NCBI RefSeq assembly: GCF_014203045.1
Contig: NZ_JACHIF010000006.1
Coordinates: 62,001 to 126,000, forward strand
Source of the DNA: Prosthecobacter dejongeii
GTDB taxonomy: Bacteria > Verrucomicrobiota > Verrucomicrobiia > Verrucomicrobiales > Verrucomicrobiaceae
DNA: 64,000 nt
Reading direction: 5' to 3'
Part shown: positions 1 to 7,817 of the stretch, one piece after another
Numbering within the stretch: position 1 is the first letter of the stretch
Layout: every line of letters starts with the position of its first letter
Translations under genes and position numbers: made by a program
Notes under the pieces: generated by a model
The model's database searches: none
Told to the model about the DNA's origin: nothing
What the model saw: the letters and a program-made list of their open reading frames with translations, nothing else

Positions 1-34
1 ATTAGGTGGAAGGCTCAGACATTTCAGGCGAAAA

Positions 35-1396
35 CTATTTCAAATTATCTGACACGGAATCAAATTGCCATTCGTGGAAGTTTGCTGTTCCAGACGTAAG
101 ATAGTCCTGCTCAACCATTTTTAGCACGTCTGCACTATGTGTCATGAGGTCCTCCATCAGGCGCTTCTCTTCTTCGGTTCTTAGCTCGAACCAGTCTGGC
201 GAGTAAGCCGCGTTCTCACAGCCCTTAACCACGAGGCCGAATAGCAAATCTTCGACGGCTTTGCCTCTCCTGATCGCAGATTGAAGAGTAGAAATGAAAT
301 GACGACAAACGTCATCACTTGCTTTATGCCATGCAAAAAGGAGCGCCCAGCCTGCATCCATAGGCGCAAATGAGAAGGTTAGGAGTGCGCGACGTGCTGT
401 CCGGTCAGCTAGGTTTTGAATGGGCTCCCCATTAAAACCCCAGTCAGGATAGATCAGGCCAGAGAAAACAGTTGTTGGCACGCATGACGACCTGAATAGC
501 ACATACCTAATGTCATCGAACTTGCGGCTGCGATGCGACTCATCGAACTGAGCCTGCTCGACCTGTAACCCGGATAGCCCCAAGCGATTGCCTTCGCAGC
601 AACCTTCCAAAAGCTCTCTAGTGGCTTTGGTTCCATGGAAGCCTTTTAGCTGTTGAACCAGAATCTCTACCGCACACTCTTTGACAAAGCGTTCTTTGAG
701 GATGCATCGATAAGCGTATAGAAAAACTTGCTCCGAGTTGGGCTTCAGTTTCTCCAAATCGATAGGGAGAAACAGTGAACTATCATGATGGTGGCAAAGC
801 CCTCTAAAGACCGACATCGAGTTGGTGTGAGTCAGAGTCAGACTCAGCCTCCCCTTGTTTCTTTTGATGTCGGTATGCTTTTTCGAAATCGCATACACAT
901 AGCCATTTCGGTCGATCATCGAAAGCGCTCCATTCTTCTGGATGGAGTGGGCGTCTATGATCTCACTGCATTTGTCAGTGGGCTGGTAAAATAGGCATCG
1001 GCCCTTGGATTGAACTGAGTGCTGAGTTTGGATGAAAACACTCAGATCAAATTCTCGTGGGGGCTTTTGTCTTGATGGGACGTCTGAATGAAGTTCCTCT
1101 GCTGGAGAGTGCGCGACGGTAAAAACCGCTATCCCGTGGTCTTGGGCTTCCAAAAAGCTCTTTTCGCCCAAGTCTCGTCCGCTGAAATCCTCAAGACAAA
1201 CAGGCGTGGGTTTGGTTTCCAGCGCTTGTATTGTCCACCCGCCCTGTTGAACCCTATAAGTGGCTTTAGTCAAAGCTGAGATAGGATCATCTTCCACGAC
1301 CCAGCAATAGGCTTGGCCTCCAACAATTCTTTTGTCCACCAAGCCTTCGTCGCTCGGAACGACCTCAAATGATAAGTAGAAGGTTTTTTGCGCCAT
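35..1396 (-). CDS. Unrecognised protein with a Cys/His (HNH- or treble-clef-like) central motif
   Basis: I do not recognise a named family with certainty. The 453-residue protein has no signal peptide or membrane segment, so it is probably cytosolic. Its centre has spaced metal-ligand-like residues: C134 and C143, then AHSIQKNG with H150, then FRGLCHHHDSSLF with C201 and H202-H204. This arrangement resembles zinc-binding or HNH-type endonuclease folds (inference, not proven). The C-terminal half is a helix-rich region rich in aromatic and charged residues and has no motif I can name. It is the last gene of the minus-strand trio that includes a DUF1016 nuclease and a degenerate Fic gene, so a mobile or defence-type role is possible. 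The function is unknown. Confidence 0.6.
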   Translation of the reverse strand: MAQKTFYLSFEVVPSDEGLVDKRIVGGQAYCWVVEDDPISALTKATYRVQQGGWTIQALETKPTPVCLEDFSGRDLGEKSFLEAQDHGIAVFTVAHSPAEELHSDVPSRQKPPREFDLSVFIQTQHSVQSKGRCLFYQPTDKCSEIIDAHSIQKNGALSMIDRNGYVYAISKKHTDIKRNKGRLSLTLTHTNSMSVFRGLCHHHDSSLFLPIDLEKLKPNSEQVFLYAYRCILKERFVKECAVEILVQQLKGFHGTKATRELLEGCCEGNRLGLSGLQVEQAQFDESHRSRKFDDIRYVLFRSSCVPTTVFSGLIYPDWGFNGEPIQNLADRTARRALLTFSFAPMDAGWALLFAWHKASDDVCRHFISTLQSAIRRGKAVEDLLFGLVVKGCENAAYSPDWFELRTEEEKRLMEDLMTHSADVLKMVEQDYLTSGTANFHEWQFDSVSDNLK

Positions 1397-1426
1397 GGAG
1401 TTTAAGCCTCATTAGATTATTCTCAT

Positions 1427-2644
1427 TCACTTACCACCCTCCATCTCCAACCTCACAAGATCCGCCAGTTGTTTTGCCGTCGGCAGTCTGCCCTTGAACT
1501 CGCCCGGCAGCTTGGATTGCAAGGTGTAGGCGGCGACGCCGATGGGATTGGCTTTGGTGCGGAGGGCATACTCGACCTCCACGTCGTCCTTCTCCGCGCA
1601 GAGAATGATGCCGATGGAGGGTTGATCGCCGGGGGCGCGTTCGGTGTCGTTGAGGAGGTTCAGGTAGAAGTCCATTTTGCCCGCGAACTCCGGCTCGAAG
1701 GGGCCGAGCTTCAACTCGAAGGCGACGAGGGACTTGAGGAAGCGATGGTAGAACAGCAGGTCGATGAAATATTCCTTCTTCCCAAGCACCAGCCGATGCT
1801 GCCGTCCCACAAAGCAGAAGCCATAGCCGAGTTCCAGAAGGAAGGCCTGCAAGCGGCTGATGAGGCGGTCTTCGAGTTCGCGCTCTCTCACTGCATGGTG
1901 CAGGCCGAGGAACTCGAGGTTGTAGGAGCTTTTGAGCATCTCCTCCGCCTGCTCGGCGAAGTGCTCCGGCAGCGCGAGGTCGAAGTTGTGCGTCTTTTTC
2001 TCCGTGACGGCCCGCTCGTAGGCTCCGGCCTTGATCTGGTTTAAGAGCACGTTCCGCGACCACCCAAAGCTGGCCGTGGCTCGCAGATACCAAAGACGGG
2101 CTGCGGTTGCGGTGAGCTTGTTGAGGATCAATAGATTATGACCCCAAGGAATTTCTGCGACAAGCTGTCGCAGAAATACAATCTCCTCGGTGGGCTCGAA
2201 TTTGGCCACAGCTTGTGCCCGATTTGAGGGCTGCGACAATTCTGCGACAGGCTGTCGCAGAATTGGCCGCTGTGATTTTCGCGACGTTTCTTTCACAACC
2301 TGTGAGAGAAAGTCAGGCGAGGTATATGCCTCGTAGAGTCGCTTCATGTCCCAGACGTTTCGAGGGGAGAACCCACTCATGTCAGGGAACGCATCCCGCA
2401 GATCAGCCGCGACCATTTCGACCACGGACTCGCCCCAGTTGAGTTCTTTTTGCTTCTCCACAATGCCACGCCCGATGTCCCAATAAAGCGTGACCAGCTC
2501 ACGGTTGACGTGTCGGGCCGAAGACAGTCGTGCGCCAACGATGCGTGACTTCAGATCGGTCACTAACTGCTGATAATCTGTGCTGAGATTCAGAGTGGTC
2601 TCGCGAGACTTTTTCATGGGATCAAGATGGGCAGATGATTGCAC
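1427..2644 (-). CDS. YhcG-type DUF1016 PD-(D/E)xK nuclease family protein
   Basis: The N-terminal DUF1016 helical domain spans about residues 20-110 (LYWDIGRGI, GFSPRNVWDMKRLY). The C-terminal PD-(D/E)xK nuclease-like domain spans about 225-370, with D295 in the YFIDLLFYH strand and E310-x-K312 in AFELKLG as likely metal-binding catalytic residues. Family members are predicted nucleases, often found in accessory or defence regions. The GTG start was chosen because GAGG lies about 10 nt upstream; an ATG nine codons in is an alternative. It lies 3 bp after the Fic-like gene, so the two are probably cotranscribed. The segment at residues 127-165 is unusual: two near-identical palindromes encode the duplicated peptides ILRQPVAEL and FLRQLVAEI. 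These look like in-frame palindromic insertions that lengthen the protein beyond the usual 340-370 residues. Confidence 0.85.
   Translation of the reverse strand: MQSSAHLDPMKKSRETTLNLSTDYQQLVTDLKSRIVGARLSSARHVNRELVTLYWDIGRGIVEKQKELNWGESVVEMVAADLRDAFPDMSGFSPRNVWDMKRLYEAYTSPDFLSQVVKETSRKSQRPILRQPVAELSQPSNRAQAVAKFEPTEEIVFLRQLVAEIPWGHNLLILNKLTATAARLWYLRATASFGWSRNVLLNQIKAGAYERAVTEKKTHNFDLALPEHFAEQAEEMLKSSYNLEFLGLHHAVRERELEDRLISRLQAFLLELGYGFCFVGRQHRLVLGKKEYFIDLLFYHRFLKSLVAFELKLGPFEPEFAGKMDFYLNLLNDTERAPGDQPSIGIILCAEKDDVEVEYALRTKANPIGVAAYTLQSKLPGEFKGRLPTAKQLADLVRLEMEGGK
2151..2177. repeat. Intragenic palindrome, copy 1
   Basis: A perfect 12-bp inverted repeat (ATTTCTGCGACA, loop AGC, then the reverse complement) lies inside the DUF1016 coding region. 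On the minus strand it is translated in frame as FLRQLVAEI (about residues 157-165). Confidence 0.85.
2238..2264. repeat. Intragenic palindrome, copy 2
   Basis: This 13-bp inverted repeat (AATTCTGCGACAG around a single G) is nearly identical to the palindrome 60 bp away. It is translated in the same register as ILRQPVAEL (about residues 128-136). Two palindromes in the same codon phase point to duplication or insertion of a mobile palindromic unit rather than chance. Confidence 0.85.
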
Positions 2645-2647
2645 ACT

Positions 2648-3361
2648 CTACAAGTTCCTCACATAATGCGCCCCACGCCCTTGACCTTTCGGAAGAAGGT
2701 AGCCTTGCTGCACGAGTTCCTTCAACAGCAGCTTGAGCGTGCTGGGTTTGCCGTTGGTGAGCTTGACGAGCTGGCTGAGAGTGAGCGTTTCGTGGTCGGC
2801 GAAGTGGGTGAGGATTTTTTTGGCGAGCGGGTGGAGGTTGGTGGTGTGTGGGGCCTCGATGGCAATCTTCTTCGCGAGTGCCTCTTTTTGCTTCACGAGC
2901 GAGCGGAGGAAAAACATGAACCAGGCTTCCCAATCGGGCTTTTCCGCTTGAAGGGTGGTCTGGTTGCGGCGGAGGGCGCGGTAGTAACCTTCCTTTGAGG
3001 CCTCGATGATGCTCTCCAGCGAGCTGTATGGCACGTAGGCAAACCCGGCGCGCAGGAGCATGAGCGTGGTGAGTACACGGGAGATCCATGACATAAGCGT
3101 ACCTGCGACCTCCTGCTCATCACGGGTTTTAAACTCGGAGATGTGCAGGCGTCCAAGCAGGTCCTCAACCTGGCGGTCCGTGAGCCTGGAACCCTCGATG
3201 CGGGTGGAGGAACCGACACTCTCGATGGTGGCGACCTTGCGCAGCGACGTGAGTTTTTCAGGTGAAAGGCTGCGGATCATGCGCCACTGCCCTTTGAAAT
3301 CTTCCAGTTCCGCGATAAGCCGGAGCATCTCGGGGGTGATGGTAAAGACAGGGGGCGACAT
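2648..3361 (-). CDS. Fic-family protein lacking its catalytic core (internal deletion)
   Basis: Intact Fic proteins of this type are about 340-380 residues long and carry an HPFxDGNGR motif that binds ATP and AMPylates targets. This one has only 237 residues. The N-terminal part is normal, including the inhibitory-helix signature S-TRI-EG (S52 to G57) and DEQEVAG. The sequence then jumps at about residues 88-94 to SRVLTTLMLLRAGFAYVPYSS, which normally follows the GR of the Fic motif. About 110 residues, including the entire catalytic loop, are missing while the frame is kept. The C-terminal winged-helix region (about 190-237) remains. AMPylation activity is therefore not expected. It could be a decaying gene or a surviving DNA-binding or regulatory remnant. 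It is followed closely by the DUF1016 nuclease gene. Confidence 0.82.
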   Translation of the reverse strand: MSPPVFTITPEMLRLIAELEDFKGQWRMIRSLSPEKLTSLRKVATIESVGSSTRIEGSRLTDRQVEDLLGRLHISEFKTRDEQEVAGTLMSWISRVLTTLMLLRAGFAYVPYSSLESIIEASKEGYYRALRRNQTTLQAEKPDWEAWFMFFLRSLVKQKEALAKKIAIEAPHTTNLHPLAKKILTHFADHETLTLSQLVKLTNGKPSTLKLLLKELVQQGYLLPKGQGRGAHYVRNL

Positions 3362-3368
3362 GGCAGAT

Positions 3369-3402
3369 TCGGCTGATTTCTTAGCCGATTTTGGCCGATT
3401 TT
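3369..3402 (-). promoter_or_regulatory. Inverted and direct repeats upstream of the Fic-like gene
   Basis: TCGGCT and AGCCGA form an inverted repeat separated by 8 nt, and GCCGATTTT then occurs twice in direct orientation 10 bp apart. All lie directly upstream of the Fic-like start codon. The arrangement suggests an operator, possibly bound by the retained winged-helix domain of the product (inference). Confidence 0.35.
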
Positions 3403-3526
3403 ACCGGTCTGGGCAAACCGTGCGCTCGATTGCTCGTTGGATTGCGGCGATTTGCCACAGCGACTGCAATTTGCTACCCCAGGCGTTTCCATTTGCACCG
3501 GCCTTCCTCCTGCTTACAGGCCGCGC

Positions 3527-4456
3527 GTGCAAAAAGCTTTCGTACTCGGTGCAGGTCTGGGTGAGCGGTTGCGTCCTCTCACGGCGCAATTGCCCAAGCC
3601 GCTCATTCCGGTCTTCCATCAGCCGCTCATCACCTATGCCTTCGATCACCTGCGGGCTGCCGGGGTGCGGAGCTTTGTGGTGAACACGCACCACATCCCC
3701 GAAGCCTATGCAGAAGCTTTCCCCACGGGGCAGCATGCAGGGCTGCCGATCGCCTTTCGCAACGAGAGCCCGGTGCGTCTGGAAACAGCGGGTGGCATCG
3801 CCAATGTCCGCGACCTGCTAAATGAGGAGCCCTTCATCGTTTACAATGGCGATATCCTCACGGACCTGCCTTTGCAGCCGCTGCTGAAGGAGCATCAGGA
3901 CAAGGGCAATCTGGTGACGCTGGTGCTGCGCAGCCATGGCCCGGCACTGCACCTTTCCTATGATGAAAAAACGGGGCTGGTGACGGACATCCGCAACAAG
4001 TTAGGCACAGGCAGTGAAGGCGAATACCTTTTCACCGGCATCTATGCCTGCCAGCCGGAGATTCATGAGTGGCTGACACCCGGCAAGGTGGAGTCCGTGA
4101 TCCCCATCTTCCTACGCATGATCCAGGAAGGCGCACGACTTGGCGCGGTGGTCATTGATGACGGCCAGTGGTGGGATCTCGGCAGCCGGGCGGCGTATCT
4201 GGAGGCGCACCAGGCCCTGCATCAGCTTGGCACGGCCCCGGCACCCGCCATCCATCCCACCGCGCAGGTTTCACCCGAGGCGACCCTTCGTGGGCTGCAT
4301 GTCATCGGGCCAGGGGCCGTGGTGGAAGCGGGTGCTGTGCTGGAGGACTGCATCCTCTGGCCGGGGGCCGTGGTGGCGAGTGGGGCGAATTTAAAGCAGT
4401 GCATCGTCCGCAGCGGCATCCGGGCCGAGGGCTCCCACGCGGGCACGGATCTCTGA
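3527..4456 (+). CDS. Sugar-1-phosphate nucleotidyltransferase (mannose-1-phosphate guanylyltransferase-like)
   Basis: This enzyme is predicted to transfer a nucleotidyl group to a sugar 1-phosphate, giving an NDP-sugar for glycan synthesis. The pyrophosphorylase signature sits at the N-terminus (FVLGAGLGERLRPLT followed by PKPLIPV), and VYNGDIL supplies the metal-binding aspartate. WWDLGS near residue 215 is typical of the family. The last 60 residues (AIHPTAQVSPEA, VIGPGAVVEAGAVLED) form imperfect hexapeptide repeats, that is, a left-handed beta-helix tail. The GTG start is placed where the GxGxR nucleotide-binding strand begins, because upstream codons encode nothing family-like. The sugar and base cannot be told from sequence. 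It converges with the cytochrome gene downstream, whose stop lies 1 bp away. Confidence 0.82.
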   Translation: MQKAFVLGAGLGERLRPLTAQLPKPLIPVFHQPLITYAFDHLRAAGVRSFVVNTHHIPEAYAEAFPTGQHAGLPIAFRNESPVRLETAGGIANVRDLLNEEPFIVYNGDILTDLPLQPLLKEHQDKGNLVTLVLRSHGPALHLSYDEKTGLVTDIRNKLGTGSEGEYLFTGIYACQPEIHEWLTPGKVESVIPIFLRMIQEGARLGAVVIDDGQWWDLGSRAAYLEAHQALHQLGTAPAPAIHPTAQVSPEATLRGLHVIGPGAVVEAGAVLEDCILWPGAVVASGANLKQCIVRSGIRAEGSHAGTDL

Positions 4457-4457
4457 T

Positions 4458-5792
4458 TCACGGCGCCTTGCCCTTCTCCAGCATCAGCTCGGCGATCTTG
4501 CGCAGACTGGCCTCGCCCAGATGGGCAAAGGGGGGCATCTGCGGCATCTCGGGGCGTTTCTTTCCAGGGGCCATGGCCCAGGTGACAATGCCTTCAGGAT
4601 TGCCCGCGTAGATTTGGGCGATCTCCGTCAGCGGCGGACCCACGAGTTTGGTGTTAGGCGCATGGCAGGCGGCGCAGTTCATGAAGAGCTGATTGGCATC
4701 CGGTTCTGCGGGGGCAGGTTTGCCAACTTGGGCTTTTTGGAATTCAGCCAGGGCGGCAGCATAACTTTGAGTGCGTTCTTGAATCGCCGCCTGGTGCGGG
4801 TGCAGTGCGGCCTCACGATAAACATGGCGGCCACTGCCCATGCCGAGGACGACGAGGGTGAAGAGCGCGCAGATCCACCCGTAATGGCGGCCGATGTGTT
4901 CATCACTGGCTCGGAGTTCGAGGGCCAACACGATCAGGGTCAGCAGCCCCACAGCGGCACCGGAAAAGATGATGGCATAGAGTTGCGGCGTGATGCCCAC
5001 AGCAGGCAGGGTGAAAAGCAGCAGGGGGCCGAAGCCGAACTGCGCCAGGGTGACGAGCGCCGTCACGCGGTAAAAAATGCGTCGGAGCTCCGGGCGAGTG
5101 AAGCCGGGCAGGTGGCTGAGGTCCGAGGACTTGCGGCCAAACCAACCCGCGAGAAACAGCCCTGTCATGGCGATGCTGGCGGCCATGAAATGCAGGTAAC
5201 GCGGCAGCACATTCCCGATGCGCAAGCTGGAGAAGAAGCCGCGCACCTTTTCCCATTCGCTTGGGAAGAGCATGAGGTTAACGTTGGCCAGGAAGATGAG
5301 CGGGATGAACAGGAACAGCAGCATGGCAGCAATGCCGTTGGCGTGGTGCAGCGTTTTCTTCGGTCCCTGCGCCCAGCGATCCCAGGTGTACTTGTGCAGG
5401 TAGGTCAGCAGAAAGGCCACCGTCACCAGCGGGACGATCATCAGCCAGGCATGACCCGTGAGGGCGTTGGCGGAGTACCATTGCATCGTATAGACCAGAT
5501 TGATGCATAGCAGTGGGCCGATACCCATCACCACGGCGAGGCTTTTGTTCACGGTCACTGTCTTGGCGATCGCGTGCGCCAGGCTGTCCCAACGGCGGCG
5601 CTTGCGGCCGAGCCATTCTGCCACCACCACGAGGACGGAGCCGCCCACCATCAAGTTCACAAACAGGATGTGGATCAGGAAAAAAAGGACGAGCAGGGTC
5701 TTGAGCAAACCTTCGGGCAGGGGCAGTGGCAGCGGGAGATCGCGAGGGATGGGGGTGTTGGCTAACAAAAAGGAGGGAATCATAAAGGTCAT
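4458..5792 (-). CDS. Cytochrome bd-like membrane subunit with a C-terminal c-type heme domain
   Basis: This is a polytopic membrane protein with about eight hydrophobic helices in residues 15-325, followed by a periplasmic cytochrome c domain. The heme c site is CAACH at 373-377, with MPQMPPF supplying candidate axial methionines near 415-420. Helices such as NVLPRYLHFMAASIAMTGLF resemble those of cytochrome bd oxidase subunits, but the similarity is weaker than in the upstream partner. Its start overlaps the partner's stop by 4 bp (ATGA), so the two are translationally coupled and probably form one complex. The likely role is terminal electron transfer, oxidising quinol or a c-type donor at the cytoplasmic membrane (inference). 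It is the last gene of the copper/redox run. Confidence 0.72.
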   Translation of the reverse strand: MTFMIPSFLLANTPIPRDLPLPLPLPEGLLKTLLVLFFLIHILFVNLMVGGSVLVVVAEWLGRKRRRWDSLAHAIAKTVTVNKSLAVVMGIGPLLCINLVYTMQWYSANALTGHAWLMIVPLVTVAFLLTYLHKYTWDRWAQGPKKTLHHANGIAAMLLFLFIPLIFLANVNLMLFPSEWEKVRGFFSSLRIGNVLPRYLHFMAASIAMTGLFLAGWFGRKSSDLSHLPGFTRPELRRIFYRVTALVTLAQFGFGPLLLFTLPAVGITPQLYAIIFSGAAVGLLTLIVLALELRASDEHIGRHYGWICALFTLVVLGMGSGRHVYREAALHPHQAAIQERTQSYAAALAEFQKAQVGKPAPAEPDANQLFMNCAACHAPNTKLVGPPLTEIAQIYAGNPEGIVTWAMAPGKKRPEMPQMPPFAHLGEASLRKIAELMLEKGKAP

Positions 5793-7234
5793 TGTTGAGT
5801 CACATGATTGTCTGCGGTGGCGGGCAAGGGCGCTGCATCGATGCCGATGGTCTGGGCCCCCTGAAGGGGCTCGCGGGTGGTCCGCAGGTGCTGGATGTAG
5901 GCGACCAGTGCCTGAGCCTCCTTTTCATTGCCGGGGAAGGGGGGCATGAAGGTCCGCGTCTGGTGCATGCCCTGGATGAAGGTGAGCATGCCGCTGCTGT
6001 CCCAGGCCTTGTCATCGCCATACATGAGGCCGAATTTTTCAATGACGCCATTCAGGCCCGTGGTGCTGTGGCAGCGGGAGCAGGCCAGCATGAAGATGTC
6101 CTGCCCGCACTCGACTTGGTTCGCCTCCGTCACCTCGCGATGCTTCACATAGGTGGCATGTTTCAGCAGGCCTTCGCTTTGCAGAAAGGCCAGTTCATCC
6201 TTGTGCACGGCATTGGAGTAAAGGTAGTCGCCGATGACCCAGGGCTTGCGCATGAACTCGCGCGCCCTTTCAAAGTGCCCCAGCAGCCAGATGCCCATGA
6301 AGCTGGGGATGAGCAGGGCCCAGCGCGGCACGAGGGAGGAAAACGACAGCCCGGCAATGGCGATGACCAGGAAGGCCCCTAGCGTCCAGCCTAACAAACT
6401 GGCGAATTTCGAATGCCAGCCCATGAACTGCTGCGACAGCAGGGCCACGGCACTGTTCGCTTTCATCACCTCCGGCACATTGTGCCAGTACCAGTTCCCG
6501 AACAGCAGGGTCATGACCAGACTCACCAACACGACGTGGGAGAGACGATAGACCAGCCATTTCCTCAGGCGCTGGCCCTGAGGCTTGGAGCGATCGCGGT
6601 CCCGTGTGAAAAAGAACGAGGCGAACCACACAAACACGGCCCCGGTCATCAGCGCAAAGAAGGTGCGAAAGCCGAGCTGTGGCAGATACAGGGGATTCGT
6701 CATCGCATCCCAAAAGGCGCGCGTCTGGCTCCACTCACCCGGCTTCATCATGAAGCCCAGCACGGCCACGATGAGGGCCATCGTGAGCCAGGACATGATG
6801 CTTAGCGCCAGGCCGATGCGGATGTGCTTTTTCTTCTTTTCCGTTGTGTCCGCCTTTTTCCAACTGAGGAACCACCCCATAATGAGCACCACTTCGGAGA
6901 TGAAAACCAGCCACTCAATGAACCAGCCCCAAAAGAAGACGCGCAGCAGGCTGCCGATGGCAAAGGGCGCAAACAGTGAGGTGGAAAGCCAGATGCCCAC
7001 GCCCGTCATGGCCCCCACGGTCGTTGTGACGATGAAAACGATGAAGGTGATCTTGTAGGCCAACTCATCCACGTCCTTGCGCCCATGCTTATGCGCCCAC
7101 CACTCCATGAAGGTGAGGATGGGGTAGGCCCCCACGGCCAGAGGGTGATTGATCAGCACATGCAGACTGGCGATGAGGCCGATGATCAGCCGCCCACCCG
7201 CCACGTGGTCCAGATAGTAGGAAGGAAAGTCCAT
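5789..7234 (-). CDS. CydA-like (cytochrome bd family) subunit fused to cytochrome c
   Basis: The N-terminal 330 residues resemble cytochrome bd oxidase subunit I. There is an early helix with histidines (GLIASLHVLINHPLAVGAYP, H25 and H30) and a helix with paired acidic residues (WGWFIEWLVFISEVVLIMGW) matching the glutamate-bearing helix of CydA. About nine membrane helices precede a soluble C-terminal domain with the heme c motif CSRCH at 385-389 and TFMPPFPG as the likely methionine-ligand loop. Classical CydA lacks heme c. Members of the bd superfamily with a fused c-type domain are known in several phyla, and their donor is less certain. The downstream bd-like subunit overlaps by 4 bp, and the RegA-like regulator gene ends 52 bp upstream, fitting redox-controlled expression. 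Confidence 0.78.
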   Translation of the reverse strand: MDFPSYYLDHVAGGRLIIGLIASLHVLINHPLAVGAYPILTFMEWWAHKHGRKDVDELAYKITFIVFIVTTTVGAMTGVGIWLSTSLFAPFAIGSLLRVFFWGWFIEWLVFISEVVLIMGWFLSWKKADTTEKKKKHIRIGLALSIMSWLTMALIVAVLGFMMKPGEWSQTRAFWDAMTNPLYLPQLGFRTFFALMTGAVFVWFASFFFTRDRDRSKPQGQRLRKWLVYRLSHVVLVSLVMTLLFGNWYWHNVPEVMKANSAVALLSQQFMGWHSKFASLLGWTLGAFLVIAIAGLSFSSLVPRWALLIPSFMGIWLLGHFERAREFMRKPWVIGDYLYSNAVHKDELAFLQSEGLLKHATYVKHREVTEANQVECGQDIFMLACSRCHSTTGLNGVIEKFGLMYGDDKAWDSSGMLTFIQGMHQTRTFMPPFPGNEKEAQALVAYIQHLRTTREPLQGAQTIGIDAAPLPATADNHVTQQ

Positions 7235-7286
7235 GACCGACTTTCAGTCACCCGCTCCCTTTGAAAATGTGGCAAGATGCCGCAGC

Positions 7287-7817
7287 TCACACCTCCGGCG
7301 GCTGCTTGCCCAGCTTGCGCTGGAGGGTGCGGCGGTCGATGCCGAGAGCTTCGGCAGCGTGGGAGATGTTGCCATGGCAGTCGCTGAGGACACGCTGGAT
7401 GTGCTCCCACTCCAGGCGGGCGAGGCTGGGGAGATCACTCGCAGCCGGGCGTGGGGATGTTGTGCTGTGACCTTGCAGTGCGGCCAGCACTTGATCCGCA
7501 CTGGCAGGCTTCAGCAGGTAGTCATCGGCACCCAGGCGCACGGCTTCGATGGCATTGGGGATGCTGCCGTAACCTGTGAGGACGATGAGGCGTGTTTGAG
7601 GGGCCAGGCGGCGCAGCTCGGCGATGAGGCTCATGCCATTTTCCTGGCCTAACCGCATATCTAGAACGATGCCCTCCGGTGCTGTGATCGAGCGGATGGT
7701 TTCCAGCGCGGTGGATCCATTCGCGGCTTGCAGGACTTCGCAGCCACGGCGGCGCAAGGCCAGTGCCAGGGTGATGCGGAAGCTTTCGTCATCTTCGATC
7801 AGGAGGACGGTCATCAT
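7287..7817 (-). CDS. regA: RegA/PrrA/ActR-type redox response regulator
   Basis: The receiver domain covers residues 1-118 with the acidic pocket at DD (9-10), phospho-acceptor D53 in VLDMRL, T81 and K103. A Fis-type helix-turn-helix lies at about 135-172 (GNISHAAEALGIDRRTLQRKL), joined by a proline-rich linker. This architecture and length (176 residues) are those of RegA/PrrA/ActR, global regulators that switch respiratory and redox genes in response to the partner kinase. The start overlaps the kinase gene's stop by 4 bp. Its position just ahead of the bd-like oxidase genes and behind copper genes suggests that these are at least part of its regulon (inference). Confidence 0.88.
   Translation of the reverse strand: MMTVLLIEDDESFRITLALALRRRGCEVLQAANGSTALETIRSITAPEGIVLDMRLGQENGMSLIAELRRLAPQTRLIVLTGYGSIPNAIEAVRLGADDYLLKPASADQVLAALQGHSTTSPRPAASDLPSLARLEWEHIQRVLSDCHGNISHAAEALGIDRRTLQRKLGKQPPEV

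Noticed and set aside
4521..5510. Plus-strand frame of 329 codons opposite the cytochrome gene
   Set aside because: Low-complexity Gly/Glu/Arg/Gln peptide mirroring the codon bias of the real gene on the other strand.
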